Source: Plectrocnemia conspersa (lineage: Eukaryota > Arthropoda > Insecta > Trichoptera > Polycentropodidae). From it: DNA of 64,000 nucleotides. The translations under genes and the position numbers were made by a program. Position 1 is the first letter of the stretch, and every line of letters starts with the position of its first letter. Location of the stretch: the NCBI GenBank assembly GCA_009617715.1, contig VTFK01000112.1, forward strand, positions 62,001-126,000, read 5' to 3'. The notes under the pieces are model-generated. The model ran no database searches and was not told the origin of the DNA. It saw only the letters and a list, made by a program, of their open reading frames with translations. Shown here piece after piece: positions 8,825-20,589 of this stretch.

Positions 8825-11800
8825 ATGGGTGATAGAAGAAACATTGGAAGTGCAGCTCTCGCTGGTCTCGTCGGTAGTTATGGCTCCGGAGATAGCAGTG
8901 ATGAAAGCGGAGACGAGAAATTATCTAATAAAACACACTCATATGTAAATAATTCCAGTAAGTGTATATTATAAGGTGACCAGATTTTAAAAATATCAAA
9001 GGAGGACCCTAAAAATAAAAAGTCCATTGTGGAAATTTTTGTTCAAGGAGAAAAATTTCTGCGAGAGCTCAAAAAAAGGTCATTCTTATAATTTTTGGGA
9101 ACAATTCTTCTCAAATTTGCTTATTTATAAGATTTTATAAAAAAAAACATGTTTTCAGTATGGTCAGTTTGCATGGATCAAGCTACGGGATGTCCGTATT
9201 ATTGGAATCAAATTACGAATGAAGTTTCTTGGGAGGCGCCGCCTAGTTATATGGCTAATTCAGTAAATCAGTATCAAGGTAATTATGCTTTTGTGCTGTT
9301 TGTTAAACTTTATTTGCTGGACAACGCTTAATGCTGTACACCGGATCTAGATTTCTGTGTCATCTTGGTGACATAAATTGCATAAATATAGCTAGTTCAA
9401 AAGCGGGTATGACTGTTCTCTCAGCTGGTAAGGGTGGACTTGAGTTGAACTCCGAGCCAATCTGTTTGTCAAAGTTAATGATGAAGCTTTTATTTAGAAA
9501 TCTTAAGTATAGTATGCTTGAGCTATAAGGTATTAGCCAATCAGGAGTGTTTTAAAATTACATTTTGTAAAGAGTTTAGTAAAGTGATATACTTAACCCC
9601 TTGAATAGTGACTAAATTTATATACATTTGTTAATTTGTTAGTATACGCCTGGGAGTGAGATAATTTTATGTATTTCTTCATAAATATTTCTGTTCTTAT
9701 TTATTTATTATTATTTATATGCATTTATAGTAAATTGTAGAAAAAAAAAACAGTGATTATATGTTTAATTTATTTTACATGTTTCTTTTTTACATATTAT
9801 TCGGCTTTTGTGGTTTTTTTTATGTCAATTCGGAGGCTTTAATGCTTTTTTAAGAGTTTTTGTTTTGTTAATTTATTTTGTACTCTTTAATTTATTAGTA
9901 TTATTTTCTATAGTAATCATTTACATTAAATCAAATTAAAAAAAAATATTATAGAAATATAATGTTTTTTATTTATTATTTCTTTAGTTATATATGTAAA
10001 TATATAACTATCTGGGGTACCTCAAAACAGTGAAAGATCGACCACCGTACATGTACGGAAATTAGCTCAAAGGGTTAATTGCTCTTCTGAGAATGATACA
10101 TTAGCACATTTCTGATGTATTTTATTTGGTGTTTATGTGGAACTGGTACAATATAGTCTTTTACAAATTTAAATTAAAATAACTGATGATTAATAATTAT
10201 CATATTCAATTTTCATCCAATTGTTTAGGTTCAACTAATTCAACTACAGCACCAATACAACCGATGAGACCAAATTCGGATAAAAATAAACCAAAACCTA
10301 TCATTGCAAACATGCCTAAAGTTATTAATTCATCAACAAATCAAGTTAAGCGTTCTAAAAAATCTAATTCGAGTGATGAAGATGAGTAAGTTTATTTTGG
10401 ATAATAATTTTTCTTATTATGTATAATGTAATTAATTATTGATTCATTTTCAGAAAAATTGAACTCATCACATCCTACTATAATTCAGATTCTGCCTCAG
10501 GAGACGATAACACCGAAGAAAGTAATAAGCCAAAATCTGAACTACACGGTATACTGAAAAAACCGAAAGAGATTAAACCCTTAGATGTTAAAAAGAAAGT
10601 TGTAAAACCAGATACTACTATGCCTTATGGGCCAGAGTTGCCTAAAAAATTTTTAAAAACTGATGCCATAGAGCCGCCAAAATCTACATTGTTTCCTGCG
10701 TTTCAAGAAAAAATTGAAGATCCCATAATCAACTGTGAACTGATTAAAGATCCAATTATATTAAATGCGGATAGCAAGAGCCTGACGCAGAGTACCAATG
10801 AAGTATCTAAGGATGAAACGGTACATTTTTGTTAAAATGAACTTATGATTTTAAGGATCGATGATGAAGAAAATGCACCCTGATTAAACACAATTGTGTT
10901 TGAACTGAAGGCATAAGTTTTCAATCTGAGATCGTAAATGATGATATCGTACAAACTAGAGTCTCTCGTTTTGATTGAGATTCGTTGGACACTGATTGTT
11001 TTTTTTTATATAAACGTTAATTTATGAATATTATTTGATTGATTCTTTTTTAATTTATTTATTTCTAATTTTCAAGGTTTCTATCAACGACGATAAGAGC
11101 AATCTGAACAACTCAGAAACCGTCAGCAATCCAGATAAAAGTTCTACGCCATTAGAGACTGAAAATTTAGAAAAACTGATGTCAACACAAGCTAATCTAT
11201 TGAAAAAATTAGGCAAACTAGACCCTAACGAAATTAAATATCTAAATGGATCCACGGCGAATAGTCCAATCATGAACTCGAGAACTCATTCGCCCATTGG
11301 AAGTCCAGGTGGTGCAGACTCGCCTTTACCGATGAAAAAATCAAATGCTTTGGATATGGACGTCGACGATCTCATAGCGCAAATTGAGATGGAACAACCG
11401 ATCGATCAACCGGTGGTATCAGATGCTCTCTCTAATGAAACGAATCATTCGCAAGATGGTTCAGTCACTAATAAATCGATAATGATAACTGAGGATTCTT
11501 CTGAATCAAAGATAGATCATACATTCAAACCGCTCTTTCCAATTCAAGAGTCTTCGGAAAACGGAGCTGTAGAAAAGCAAGTTGATAATGCAGACAATTC
11601 GGTGGTTGAAAAGAGTATGATTAATAAATATGAAGTTGTGCCGAACGAAGACGGTATTGAGAATAGTGCTTTTAAGAGGAAGAGACGCATAGCTTTGGAT
11701 ATATTTTCTAATAAAAAACATATTAAATCTGAAGATGCTCTTCAAGCGATTACTTTCTCTACGAAATATTCAAATAGTGAAGAGAGCGCGGGCGAGAGAA

Positions 11801-14800
11801 AAGGTCTGGGATTTAAAATGAACGAAGAATCTCCTGAAGGAGATGAGAGTCGATTAAACTATTTGAATTTCAAGAAAGGTGAAGCTATATTGTTCCAAAA
11901 AGGCGATGTTTTGAATCCGGCCGATGGATCTAAGGAAGATAAAGACGAGAAAGAGGGTGACGATAATAATGACGACATGGACGAGAAGAAAAAGTTGATA
12001 GAGGCAAAGCTCAAGTTTCTTGTACAGAGCTTACCGCCGGTGCCCCCTGTACAGCAACTTTTTATAGAATTACAGGTAATGTAATTATTTTTGTATTTTG
12101 ACATTTAAATTTTGGTATGTATATAAAGAACCTCATTATTTCATTTAATCTGCGAGTCCGGTAATTTTTTGTGGAACAAAATTAAACTATTTATTATAAA
12201 AATTCTATGAACGTCAGAAATCACTTGCCAGCATATAAAAAACACGGTAAAACCCTATATGACAGTGCGTCCTGTGCCATTCCTCTCCACAGAGGTACCT
12301 ATTTTGTGAAGTACCATTTATTGGTGCACTAATTAAAACTATTTATGCCCTAAAACCTTTTTAAGGGTGTTATTTTAACAGGGAATTATTTTAAGAGATT
12401 TAAATAAATATTTTGTTTCATAAAAATAATTGTTTACGCATTACAATAATAATAAATGAACATTAATTTTATTTAAGGTGTATTAAAATATATGTGAATT
12501 AAAAAAATAGATGAGGTTCTACCATTACCCTCTGGATTTGCATCTGTGGTATGCAATATGTTTTGTGTTTCTGTCGAGCTAATTGCTTTACAGGAAAATT
12601 ATGTAAGGAAATTGGTAGAGAGCCTTTCTTTGGAACGCAATAATAATATTAATATTAAAAGTTGATTGTTTTTAATGACTAATAAAATTTTCTGTATAAG
12701 AGTTAAATGTAATCAGCTAGTTTATGCGTGAATGGTTAATTGTTAGAGATGCATGTTTTTAACATTTTGCGATAAATGGTAAATAGATGCTAAAATTCGT
12801 AATAGATAAAAAAATATATGAAGCCAATATATATAATCCTCATTTTAAATAAATTCATTGCAGAGAGTTATTCATGGGGTGTTCACTGTTCTGACCAACG
12901 GTTAAATGAAAAAGTTATTATGGTCAACAATTCCTTTATTACATTAAATTACAATAAATGCGCATTTTATTTTATATATTGCTCATTAAAATTCTACTCT
13001 ATTTTATTATAATAAACTCAAATTAAACATTATTTCAAAATATAGAAATCTATTCAAGATTTTTTTAACATATGTATATAAGTATCTAAAGTAATCATAT
13101 TAGAAAAATTTAAAAATCGTCAGCTATTATGTAACAACCTTGCATGCTATCGACCTGAAAATTATGTGTTTAATATATATTAAATCAGATGTCCGTATCT
13201 ACCATTATTTTGAACGCTATGGGTAGATAGGGACATGCTAACTGTCTGCTTGTACAAAATTATCTATTTCAGTTATAGCCTTTTTGGGTATATCAACAAA
13301 CAAGCCTCTCCCAGATTAAACTTTTCTCTCAGGCGTTTAGTATCCAGTCTGCTTCATATCATTGACTTGTATATTATTAGCTTTCAATGGATTATCTTAT
13401 TCTTTGTCCCATCTTTTTTGTGGATAACGAATTAAGAGGTTGGCCTATGCCTACTTTGCATTGAAAATCGTCTTACATTGTATTTTTCAGTATCTATCCA
13501 TCAAACATTATTTCAAAATAATTATATTTATATTGTATTGTAGGAGCCATTATTTTTGATCCAAACGTTAATACCAATTTTTGCCTACTGTTGATAGTAT
13601 TCCACCTGAACGCGTAGTGCTCTGAAATTACCCATCATTTACCCTAAAAGATTCAGCATATATTTTTTTGTGCAAAATTGCGCAGTTTTATTCACCTGTA
13701 AATTTCAACGAGTACTCTTTCAATATCTAAAAAATGAATGACGAGTGCTGCTTTGCTTTGGTGCGTGTTGCAAATGCAGTGGCCATTTTAAGTTATTGTT
13801 GTAGAGTGCTAGACACGCAAAAATTCCGATTGCGATTGTATAAGTGAATCTGTCAACTTATTGGTTCCTGTAAAAGAATTAGTAAATGATTGGTCGGCGT
13901 TAACACAGAATTGGTTAACATGACACCATCAGGGATAAATGGGGTCAGTAGTTGTTTTGGTAAGGCGGAGAACGGTCGTCTGTTTAGTTTGTGAAATACA
14001 CGGTGTTCACCAATTAACTAGATGTCGGAGTATAGTAAATTAGGAACAGGAAGACCATTATCGGGACATACAAAAAAATTGTTTTAATTATATATACATA
14101 TTTAAAAAAGATGTATGAAATCAACGATTCAGTAATTATTTTTAAAATAATACTTTAGTCAAAATATTTGTGAATTAAACAATATGTGTATTTTTAGGTT
14201 GTACTTATTATGGACCAGGTAGCCGAAGTGACAAAGTTGTCGGTCAGAAAGATACAAGAAATTGTTTGGGAATTTAAAAATAACGGAACACATGTGGCCT
14301 TAGGTTCTCCAATAAAATTTATTGTGGATGACTGACAAATCGGTGGTTAGAAGGTGCATCCACATTTTTCATTCAACAAATAAACAATTGCTGACGATTA
14401 AAAAAATTTATCCGATAGTAAAGGAATTGATATCGTTTATAGGATCGAAGAAGAGATTGAGTAGAATAATCGTTAAAGATCTAGGGTTTAAGTGGGCAAA
14501 AACACGCAATAATTATTTATTTTTAAAAGAAAAAAGTGAAATAGTATTGAAAAGAATATTTTTTAAGAGAAGTTGCCAGATATAAAGAACAAAGAAGGCC
14601 AATTATATATGCTAATGAAACATGTTCATTCAACACACATTTTATCTATGGCTTGTAGCGATTCGTCGAGTAACGGTATTCGGAAGCCTGAATTGAAAGG
14701 CTCTAGATTCATACACGCTGGTGGTTATGCACGATTTGTACAGAATACTCTTTTAATTTACAAATTGCACATAAAGACGGGATTATCATAACCATATGAA

Positions 14801-17800
14801 TTTTGATAATTATAAAAAATGGTTGACGGAAATGTTAATTCCGAATCTAGAGCTCAGATCGGTCATGATAATGCATCATATCATAAAATACAGTTAAACT
14901 CATCTCCAAGTCCAAATTCAAATTCCAAACTCAAGTCCAAATTCAAGGAATTATATAAATTGGTATCTATTCACAAGTCCAAATTCAAGGAATTTGCAAC
15001 TGCCATTTTACATGAATTCAGCCACAGTATGTTGAGGCTGCCACCTTATCACCCTGATCTTAACCCAATAGAAAAAATATGGTCTTCGATTAAAGGATAT
15101 GTGGGCTCTAAAAATATCGAGATGACATTGGAAACCGTTAAAAATTAATAGTGGAAAAATTTAATAGTAGAATGCTGCCAGCGAATGGACAAATGTTTAT
15201 TGAAACATCATAGAGGGTGAGAATACTCACAGAATAAACGACATTGCCATGGATAAAATTAGAGATGATATAAATCTACTATTTAGAGTGAAGGAAGATT
15301 CAGATAGTTTAGAATATTCTTCTGACGAATTATTTATTGTTTTTAATTATTAAAATTATTTGTTGAATGTTTATTTTTATTTTGTTGTATTGTGTTTTTT
15401 TTATTAATATATAAATTTTAGTTGATAATCTACTATGACTTTTAATTAACTCTCTCACCAAAACAAGTAATGAAATTATTTAAGACTGATTAGTCGTTTA
15501 AAAGAATAAATATATATGTGAAATAGTTAAGCATGTGGTACTGTATATTATACAGATAAATGTGATTAATTAAATTGGTAATAAATTATAAAATATGTAC
15601 TAAAAATTTACAACTAATAAATTTACAAATTAATAACTAGATTAATAAAAATAAATAATAATGCTAAAAAAACAAACTCAAAATTAATTAATGAAAAAAA
15701 TGTAAACATTTTTCGATCACTCGGTGACGCACACTAACCCAATCGGCACTTTTGCGTGACTTTTACTATACCTTTGTATTGTATGTATGTTTTGTATTTG
15801 TGATTTATTTGTTGAACAATCTTCAAACTAAACAATGCTGCTAATTTACGAGACAATAGAGCGGTATTTCAAATTTTTATTGTACTTTTAAGGTAATCGA
15901 TTGACTCTCCCACATACTTTTGACACACATGATTTTTGTATTTATGACATATCTAATTTTGACTTTGTATCACATATCTTTTTCTCATGTTCAAATGTCT
16001 AGTCATGAGTTTATGTTTAAAATTAATTAGATTTTGTGATTATCCATTATAAAGAGAATATGTTGAAAGGAAAAAATAATTCTCAAAGTTTTTTGTCTGA
16101 GTCGCTTTTTTTGAGCGTGAATCTGAGTCAAATGCGGATATGTGAAAATTTCAAGTCTTGTACTTTTCCTTAAATAAGCTTCAAAAAATTCAGAGAAAAG
16201 GCTTATTTAAATTTATGGTTGTACTGTTAAATACTGCCTTCCAGATGTTTGTCTTCCGGGTGCCTTTTATAAGTGAAACCATTGTGGTCACTTGTCGACA
16301 GAAAGATACTGTACTATTCATTTTACAATTATTATTGTTTCTAGGCTTGTGTCAATGATCTTAAATTAATTAGTGCACTTAAAAACTTTTTGTTATGGTA
16401 ATTAACGCTAATAGTGGTCTAGTATCTCTTTAAATTCTTTGGTGTTTCAAAATGTGATTTTTCTTGTGTTTTGTTTTACTGAGCAATTATGTAGGACCCC
16501 TACACGTTCCTTAACTCTTTGATGTTGATAAATTAATAAATAATTTGTGTTTTTTATACAGACTTTGTGGGGTGCTATGTCTTCAGGGGCGCTGCAAAGT
16601 AAGCACATGCATGAGTGGCTGCACACTGCCAACTCCACCTTTGGGTCGTCTCGAGGCCAGTGCTGCGCCCGATCCTTGGATCTGCCGTTTTCACAGGTAC
16701 TACTGCAATGATTCGCTTCATTTTTCGAAACCTGTGCAATGCCACCTGGGCTTTTTGGTTCAATGTGCTTGAAATCGAACTTCGGATTCACCACAAGCAC
16801 TAAAATGGACTCATAACGATGTGCAACTATTCATAACTACTTTTTGTATTTAGTTAATGCAAAAGATGATGGGCTATTGCTGTTAATATATTAGGTGCGT
16901 CAAGATCTTTTTGACGCTCCTAATTTATGCTGTCTATTAAAATTGTGATATAAAGAGCTAATTGTTTATTAAAATTGTGATATAAAAAGCTGTGATATTT
17001 TTAAAGGTCGTTTTTTTTGCCTGATATTTGATTGTATGTTTATATAAGTTATACTGAAATATACTAATGTTCAAGTTGAACCTTTTTCTTTAATAACCCA
17101 AATCAAGATTTATATTCGTTAAAAATACAGCTGTACTAGTAATTAGAATATATTTTGTAAATACACACACACAAACACATAGAAATCTTTAGCTTACAAA
17201 AGTATAAAAGAAAATCATCAGATGGAAGATAATCGCCGATCTACGTCGACTCGAGATGATCGTCTCAGCGCTACAATTAGGTTTGTCATCTGTCTTTTGA
17301 CTCGGTGAGTGACGTCATTATTATCATACCATAACTTGCCCTAACTATTTTGATGTGTACACTTTGATCTTTGCTCCAGATTCGCTGAGCCGTCGTCGTT
17401 TCGAAGAACAGCAGACTGGCGTGCATTTTAATATTTGATTTTATATTTTGAGGTTTTCGACGCCTTCTTTTAATGTTTATGTATCGACGATTGAATCGAA
17501 CCTGTCTGAGAAGGTTGTCTCATTGGTTTTTTGTTTTTATTTAGTGCCGCCGGATGCTATGTGTACGAACATGCCGAAACTGGTCAATGGCAGTGGGAAT
17601 TTCCGGAGCCGGAAGTCCCTCCGCCGCCGCCTACTCCGCCAGCCGTTAAACCACCGTCGCCACCCCCTGACGAGCCGACGGACATGGATATATCGACGAC
17701 TCCGCCGCCGCAGTTCCGCAGGTATTTTATAATATATAAAACTTACAGTCTCAAACATAAAAATTATATTATTTCTTAAGAGTTCGTAGTATATTTAGTT

Positions 17801-18440
17801 TGGTTCCTATTTGATGACATATAAGAGCCTAATTGTTTTTTATACTAAATGTATTTTTTGTATGACAGTGATGATGCTGAGCCTCTACCGCCGGGAGTGG
17901 AGATCTCATACAACTCTCCGTTGCCAATTGACGGCAATCTTCAAGCACAAATCTCTCATTCTTCCTTAAATTCTAATCATTTAAAATTAAATGACGTGAG
18001 TATGAATAAATATATTGTAATAAGAATGTTTTTGATATGGGAAATTAATAATAATAAAAATATTTTTGATATAGAATATTGAATCAAAAGATATTCTATG
18101 TGCCGAATTGGATTCGTTCTATTCTGATATAGCTGCGTTAGAAGAACCAGTGCCTCCTTCAGATAGTACAAATGTTGAAAAACCTGTGATTCAGACAGAT
18201 AAACCAAAACAAACAATTCCAACTTCGAAATTGCCAGATGCAAGTGCAGTCGTGAAAGATAAAGAAAAGGAGAAAAAGAAAAAAATTAAGGTATTTATTT
18301 ATTTTTTATATTTTTGTTGTTGTAAGACTTACTATTATTTATCATTATTTTAGGTGAAGACTCCGAACAGCATGAAAAATAAAAATGTTTCAAAGTTAGT
18401 CGCGAAATGGAAAAAAGTACAGGAGTCATTGGATGACTGA
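8825..18440 (+). CDS. FNBP4: Formin-binding protein 4, WW-domain protein
   Basis: Coding exons: 8825-8957, 9159-9278, 10229-10385, 10454-10820, 11077-12075, 16562-16696, a tentative 17222-17280, 17545-17721, 17869-17995, 18075-18290 and 18354-18440. Phases agree throughout, giving about 858 residues. Exon 2 encodes a classic WW domain (W, then TGCPYYWNQITNEVSWEAPP). Exon 8 encodes the core of a second WW (GCYVYEHAETGQWQWEFP) followed by a proline run. The last exon ends with SKLVAKWKKVQESLDD, matching the conserved FNBP4 C-terminus. FNBP4 is a nuclear WW protein that binds proline-rich formin regions. The start at 8825 (MGDRRNIGSAALAGLVG) is the first ATG after a good acceptor. Exon 7 is weakly supported: its acceptor lacks a pyrimidine tract, and the first tryptophan of WW2 is absent from the model. 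Intron 5 (4.5 kb) is full of repeats. Confidence 0.88.
8975..9108 (+). mobile_element. family A MITE-like element, copy 3 (FNBP4 intron 1)
   Basis: Starts GGTGACCAGATTTTAAAAAT 17 bases after the exon 1 donor. It shares GGAGGACCCTAAAAAT, GAAATTTTTGTTCAAGGAG and GCGAGAGCTC with the other copies. The right end is unclear. The host intron is only about 200 bp, so the element forms most of it. Confidence 0.6.
9597..10074. mobile_element. piggyBac-type MITE candidate in FNBP4 intron 2
   Basis: Flanked on both sides by TTAA (9593-9596 and 10,075-10,078), the piggyBac target site. The ends read CCCCTTGAATAG on the left and, inverted, CCCTTTGAGCTAA on the right, a short imperfect terminal repeat of the piggyBac CCC type. 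A perfect 14-bp palindrome CCGTACATGTACGG (10,045-10,058) lies inside the right end. There is no transposase. Short open frames inside look spurious. Confidence 0.5.
12076..14190. other. FNBP4 intron 5, left part
   Basis: AT-rich intron DNA. It contains a ~53-codon open stretch at 12,502-12,663 that I do not recognise, the short shared repeat near 12,870, and an imperfect inverted repeat (TGTCCGTATCTACC near 13,190 with its inverse near 13,222). Nothing else is supported. Confidence 0.4.
12868..12900 (+). repeat. copy of repeat seen at 3.6 kb
   Basis: TTATTCATGGGGTGTTCA then TGTTCTGACCAACG matches the minus strand of the 3569-3850 repeat over about 33 bases. Flanking similarity is weak, so this is a short remnant. 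Confidence 0.45.
14195..15330 (+). pseudogene. dead IS630/Tc1-mariner (DDE_3) transposase
   Basis: Scattered over three frames with many stops are recognisable transposase pieces. They are a helix-turn-helix-like start (DQVAEVTKLSVRKIQEIVWE), a central block resembling the first catalytic region (RPIIYANETCSFNTHFIYG), an AGG-like block near 14,720, and the strong C-terminal motif LRLPPYHPDLNPIEKIWSSI at about 15,035-15,095. The first catalytic Asp, expected in a D-E-T context, reads N here. The end carries an acidic SSDE tail. This is a degenerate insertion in FNBP4 intron 5 and belongs to the IS630-Tc1-mariner group. No intact terminal repeats were located. Confidence 0.7.
14908..14993 (+). 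repeat. AAGTCCAAATTCAA minisatellite inside transposase relic
   Basis: Imperfect direct repeats of AAGTCCAAATTCAA / CAAACTCAAGTCC, with two nearly identical units (CAAGTCCAAATTCAAGGAAT) about 38 bp apart. They replace transposase coding sequence and are absent from the protein family, so they arose after inactivation. Confidence 0.6.
15340..16240. other. FNBP4 intron 5, middle part
   Basis: AT-rich intron sequence with no gene and no recognised repeat. Confidence 0.4.
16255..16290 (+). repeat. short dispersed repeat, copy 1
   Basis: CCGGGTGCCTTTTATAAGTG followed by AAACCATTGTGGT recurs at 21,797-21,830 with few changes. Its class is unknown. Confidence 0.45.
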
Positions 18441-18644
18441 GCCTTAGAGGATTTTGATTTGAGATTATTAGAAGTTGTGTATTGTGAACATCAGTGATGA
18501 TTTTGTAAAAATTTACATATTTTTGATATTTAATATAGTATGTATTTGGATATATTATACACGTAGATGTATAAGGCTTGCATTTATGCTTGATTTGTAA
18601 TATATTTGTAGATCGCTAGTGTATAGCGTAATTTTTTTAGTATG

Positions 18645-18650
18645 AATAAA
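18645..18650 (+). other. FNBP4 polyadenylation signal
   Basis: Canonical AATAAA about 205 bases after the FNBP4 stop codon, in a T-rich context. It would define a 3' UTR of roughly 220-230 bases. Confidence 0.55.
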
Positions 18651-18659
18651 TATGTTGAA

Positions 18660-19590
18660 AAAAAATGTATTTTATTATAACAACGTTTTTCAAAATATGT
18701 TATGGAAGTTTAATAAAAAAAGAAATCAACAAAAATATTCATGTTTAGAAAAAAAACAAGACAAAAATTTAATCTCTTAACTTATACTTGATACAAATCT
18801 AATGTATCGTTAACTTTTTGTAAAAAGTATTATTAGTGAAATAAAATGTTGGTCAATCATACAGCTACAATAAATTTAATAATTATCTTCTTGTTTCTTA
18901 TAAAAAATCATCCATTACTGTCGCTACCTCGTTTTATAGATTTGTCATTTTAAGACCTAAATGTTTTTTAATTTGATGTGTTAGCAAGTAATTATGTGTG
19001 GAATCTCTTGGAGCCGCCTGTTGAGTCATACAAAACCTACAAACGATTCACGCGCGCGAATGTGAATTGATTTCAATTAGATTGATTAAAATAAGGGTAT
19101 AATTGTAAAGTCGATTCTTTCTTTAAATTTAAAAATGAAATCATTCATTTCTTCTGAAATTTCAACAAATTGTATTTTTCTTGCCTTCCATTCTTTTTAT
19201 TGAATTATGAAATACTGATGCTTGTGTTTGAAGTAATTGAAGCCAAAGTTCTGCCTATCTATTTGAAAAGTTTTTTTGAACTGTCTGAACTGAACTGAAA
19301 AATAAAACTAAATCTATTTTGATAATAATCAAATTGTTAATTTCTTTGTCAAAACTTTTAGTATTCCTTCTGTTTTACTTTTATTTACAAAGTGACCTAT
19401 ACCATATTTGCGTTAACACAGTCAGTTCGAGAGCTATCCATTTCATCATCTTATGGGGAGGTGCAGTCTAAAATTCATATCGCTTGATGAAATACCATGA
19501 ATCTTAATGAAAGCAAAATATTAAAAAAAGACCACTGACTATCCAACTTTCACGAAAAAGCTGAAATGCCCCCCTCCCTGTCCCTGATTC
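18660..19590. other. intergenic, nothing recognised
   Basis: AT-rich spacer downstream of FNBP4 with no coding or repeat signal I can support. Confidence 0.4.
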
Positions 19591-19594
19591 TAAA

Positions 19595-20580
19595 CCAAAA
19601 ATTCTCGGGTTATCCCTCAAAGAAAATATATAAAAACTGTATTGAATCTATCCGGAAAATATATTTTAAAATATATCATTTCTGTGAAATCATACCGGAA
19701 TACATTTTTACTGGTAGATATATTTTTTTACCAGTAAAAATATAATTTATTATTTATTGTGTCAGTAAAATTATATGATTTCAACTTTTACATGTGTAGT
19801 AATATACATTTACATACTTAACGTTATTTATTTACATGCAATGTAAAAATATTATAGCGAATATGTATTTTTCAGTGAAGTTATATTTTCACTAGTGAAG
19901 TCCAAAGAGATTTTCATCAGTGGATATATATTTCTACTAGATAAAATTTAATTTATCTGATAGGCGCTAATATGCTGCTCTAAAATGGCTACTAAACTCA
20001 ATTTGACAGCTGTGAAACGTCTATTTGCTGTTCAAACCCAAACCTAACTTGATGCAAGTGCTAAAACTAATCATAGATTTAGAAATGTCGTTAGGTCGAG
20101 TCCAAAATACAAACTAAGTCAGCTTGTTTCTCAGGAGAAAATAAGCAAAAGAAGAAGTACAGACAGACGTCGCATCTCGCATTTTTATCCATAGTTTGAC
20201 TGCACTTGGATATTATACTATATTTTAAAATATGATAGCTATCCTTACCTATATTACTACGGACTTTTAATATTAAAGTATTGGTTAAATTATGTATATT
20301 CAAACCGAATTTTGGTCAATAGGAGGCAAAAACAATTATCACTTCTCAGAAGTCAAAAATTCACGTCAAAAGCAATAAAATCGTGTCGGTGCCGTTTCAG
20401 TGGGAACCGACGGCGACGGCACGATTTTTATTGCTATTGTTTTAATCATTTTTTGCGCTCTTCTATTGAGCAAAATTCGGTTTAGCTATGCTTCATTTGA
20501 TTTTCACTTATTGTAAGTCGTAATATTATAAAAATTCTTAACGGTGACGGCACGATTTTATTGCTTTTGACGTGGATTAT
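19595..20580 (+). repeat. ~1-kb foldback repeat, copy 1
   Basis: Matches 59,325-60,130 along its length. Shared blocks in order are AAATTCTCGGGT, GTATTGAATCTATCC, ACTGGTAGATATAT with TTTTACCAGT, GCTGTTCAAACCCAAACC, AAGTCCAAAATA, ATATTACTACGGA and CGAATTTTGGTCAATAGGA. The core is an inverted repeat around 20,361-20,435 (CACGTCAAAAGCAATAAAAT with its inverse), and the arm recurs at 20,543-20,577. It has no protein capacity, so it is a non-autonomous foldback element. Confidence 0.65.
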
Positions 20581-20589
20581 ATGTAGGGA

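Noticed and set aside
12502..12663. 53-codon open stretch in FNBP4 intron 5
   Set aside because: No family resemblance and no good splice sites; does not fit the FNBP4 reading order.
13190..13236. 14-bp inverted repeat with an 18-base loop
   Set aside because: Too short for an insect pre-miRNA and with no target duplication or copies seen.
16447..16803. Four overlapping frames on both strands around 16.5-16.8 kb
   Set aside because: Shadows of FNBP4 exon 6, which is spliced in phase and GC-rich on both strands.
17448..17758. Arg-rich frames at the proline-rich FNBP4 exon
   Set aside because: Alternative frames of the CCG-rich exon 8; the WW/proline frame is the one that splices in phase.
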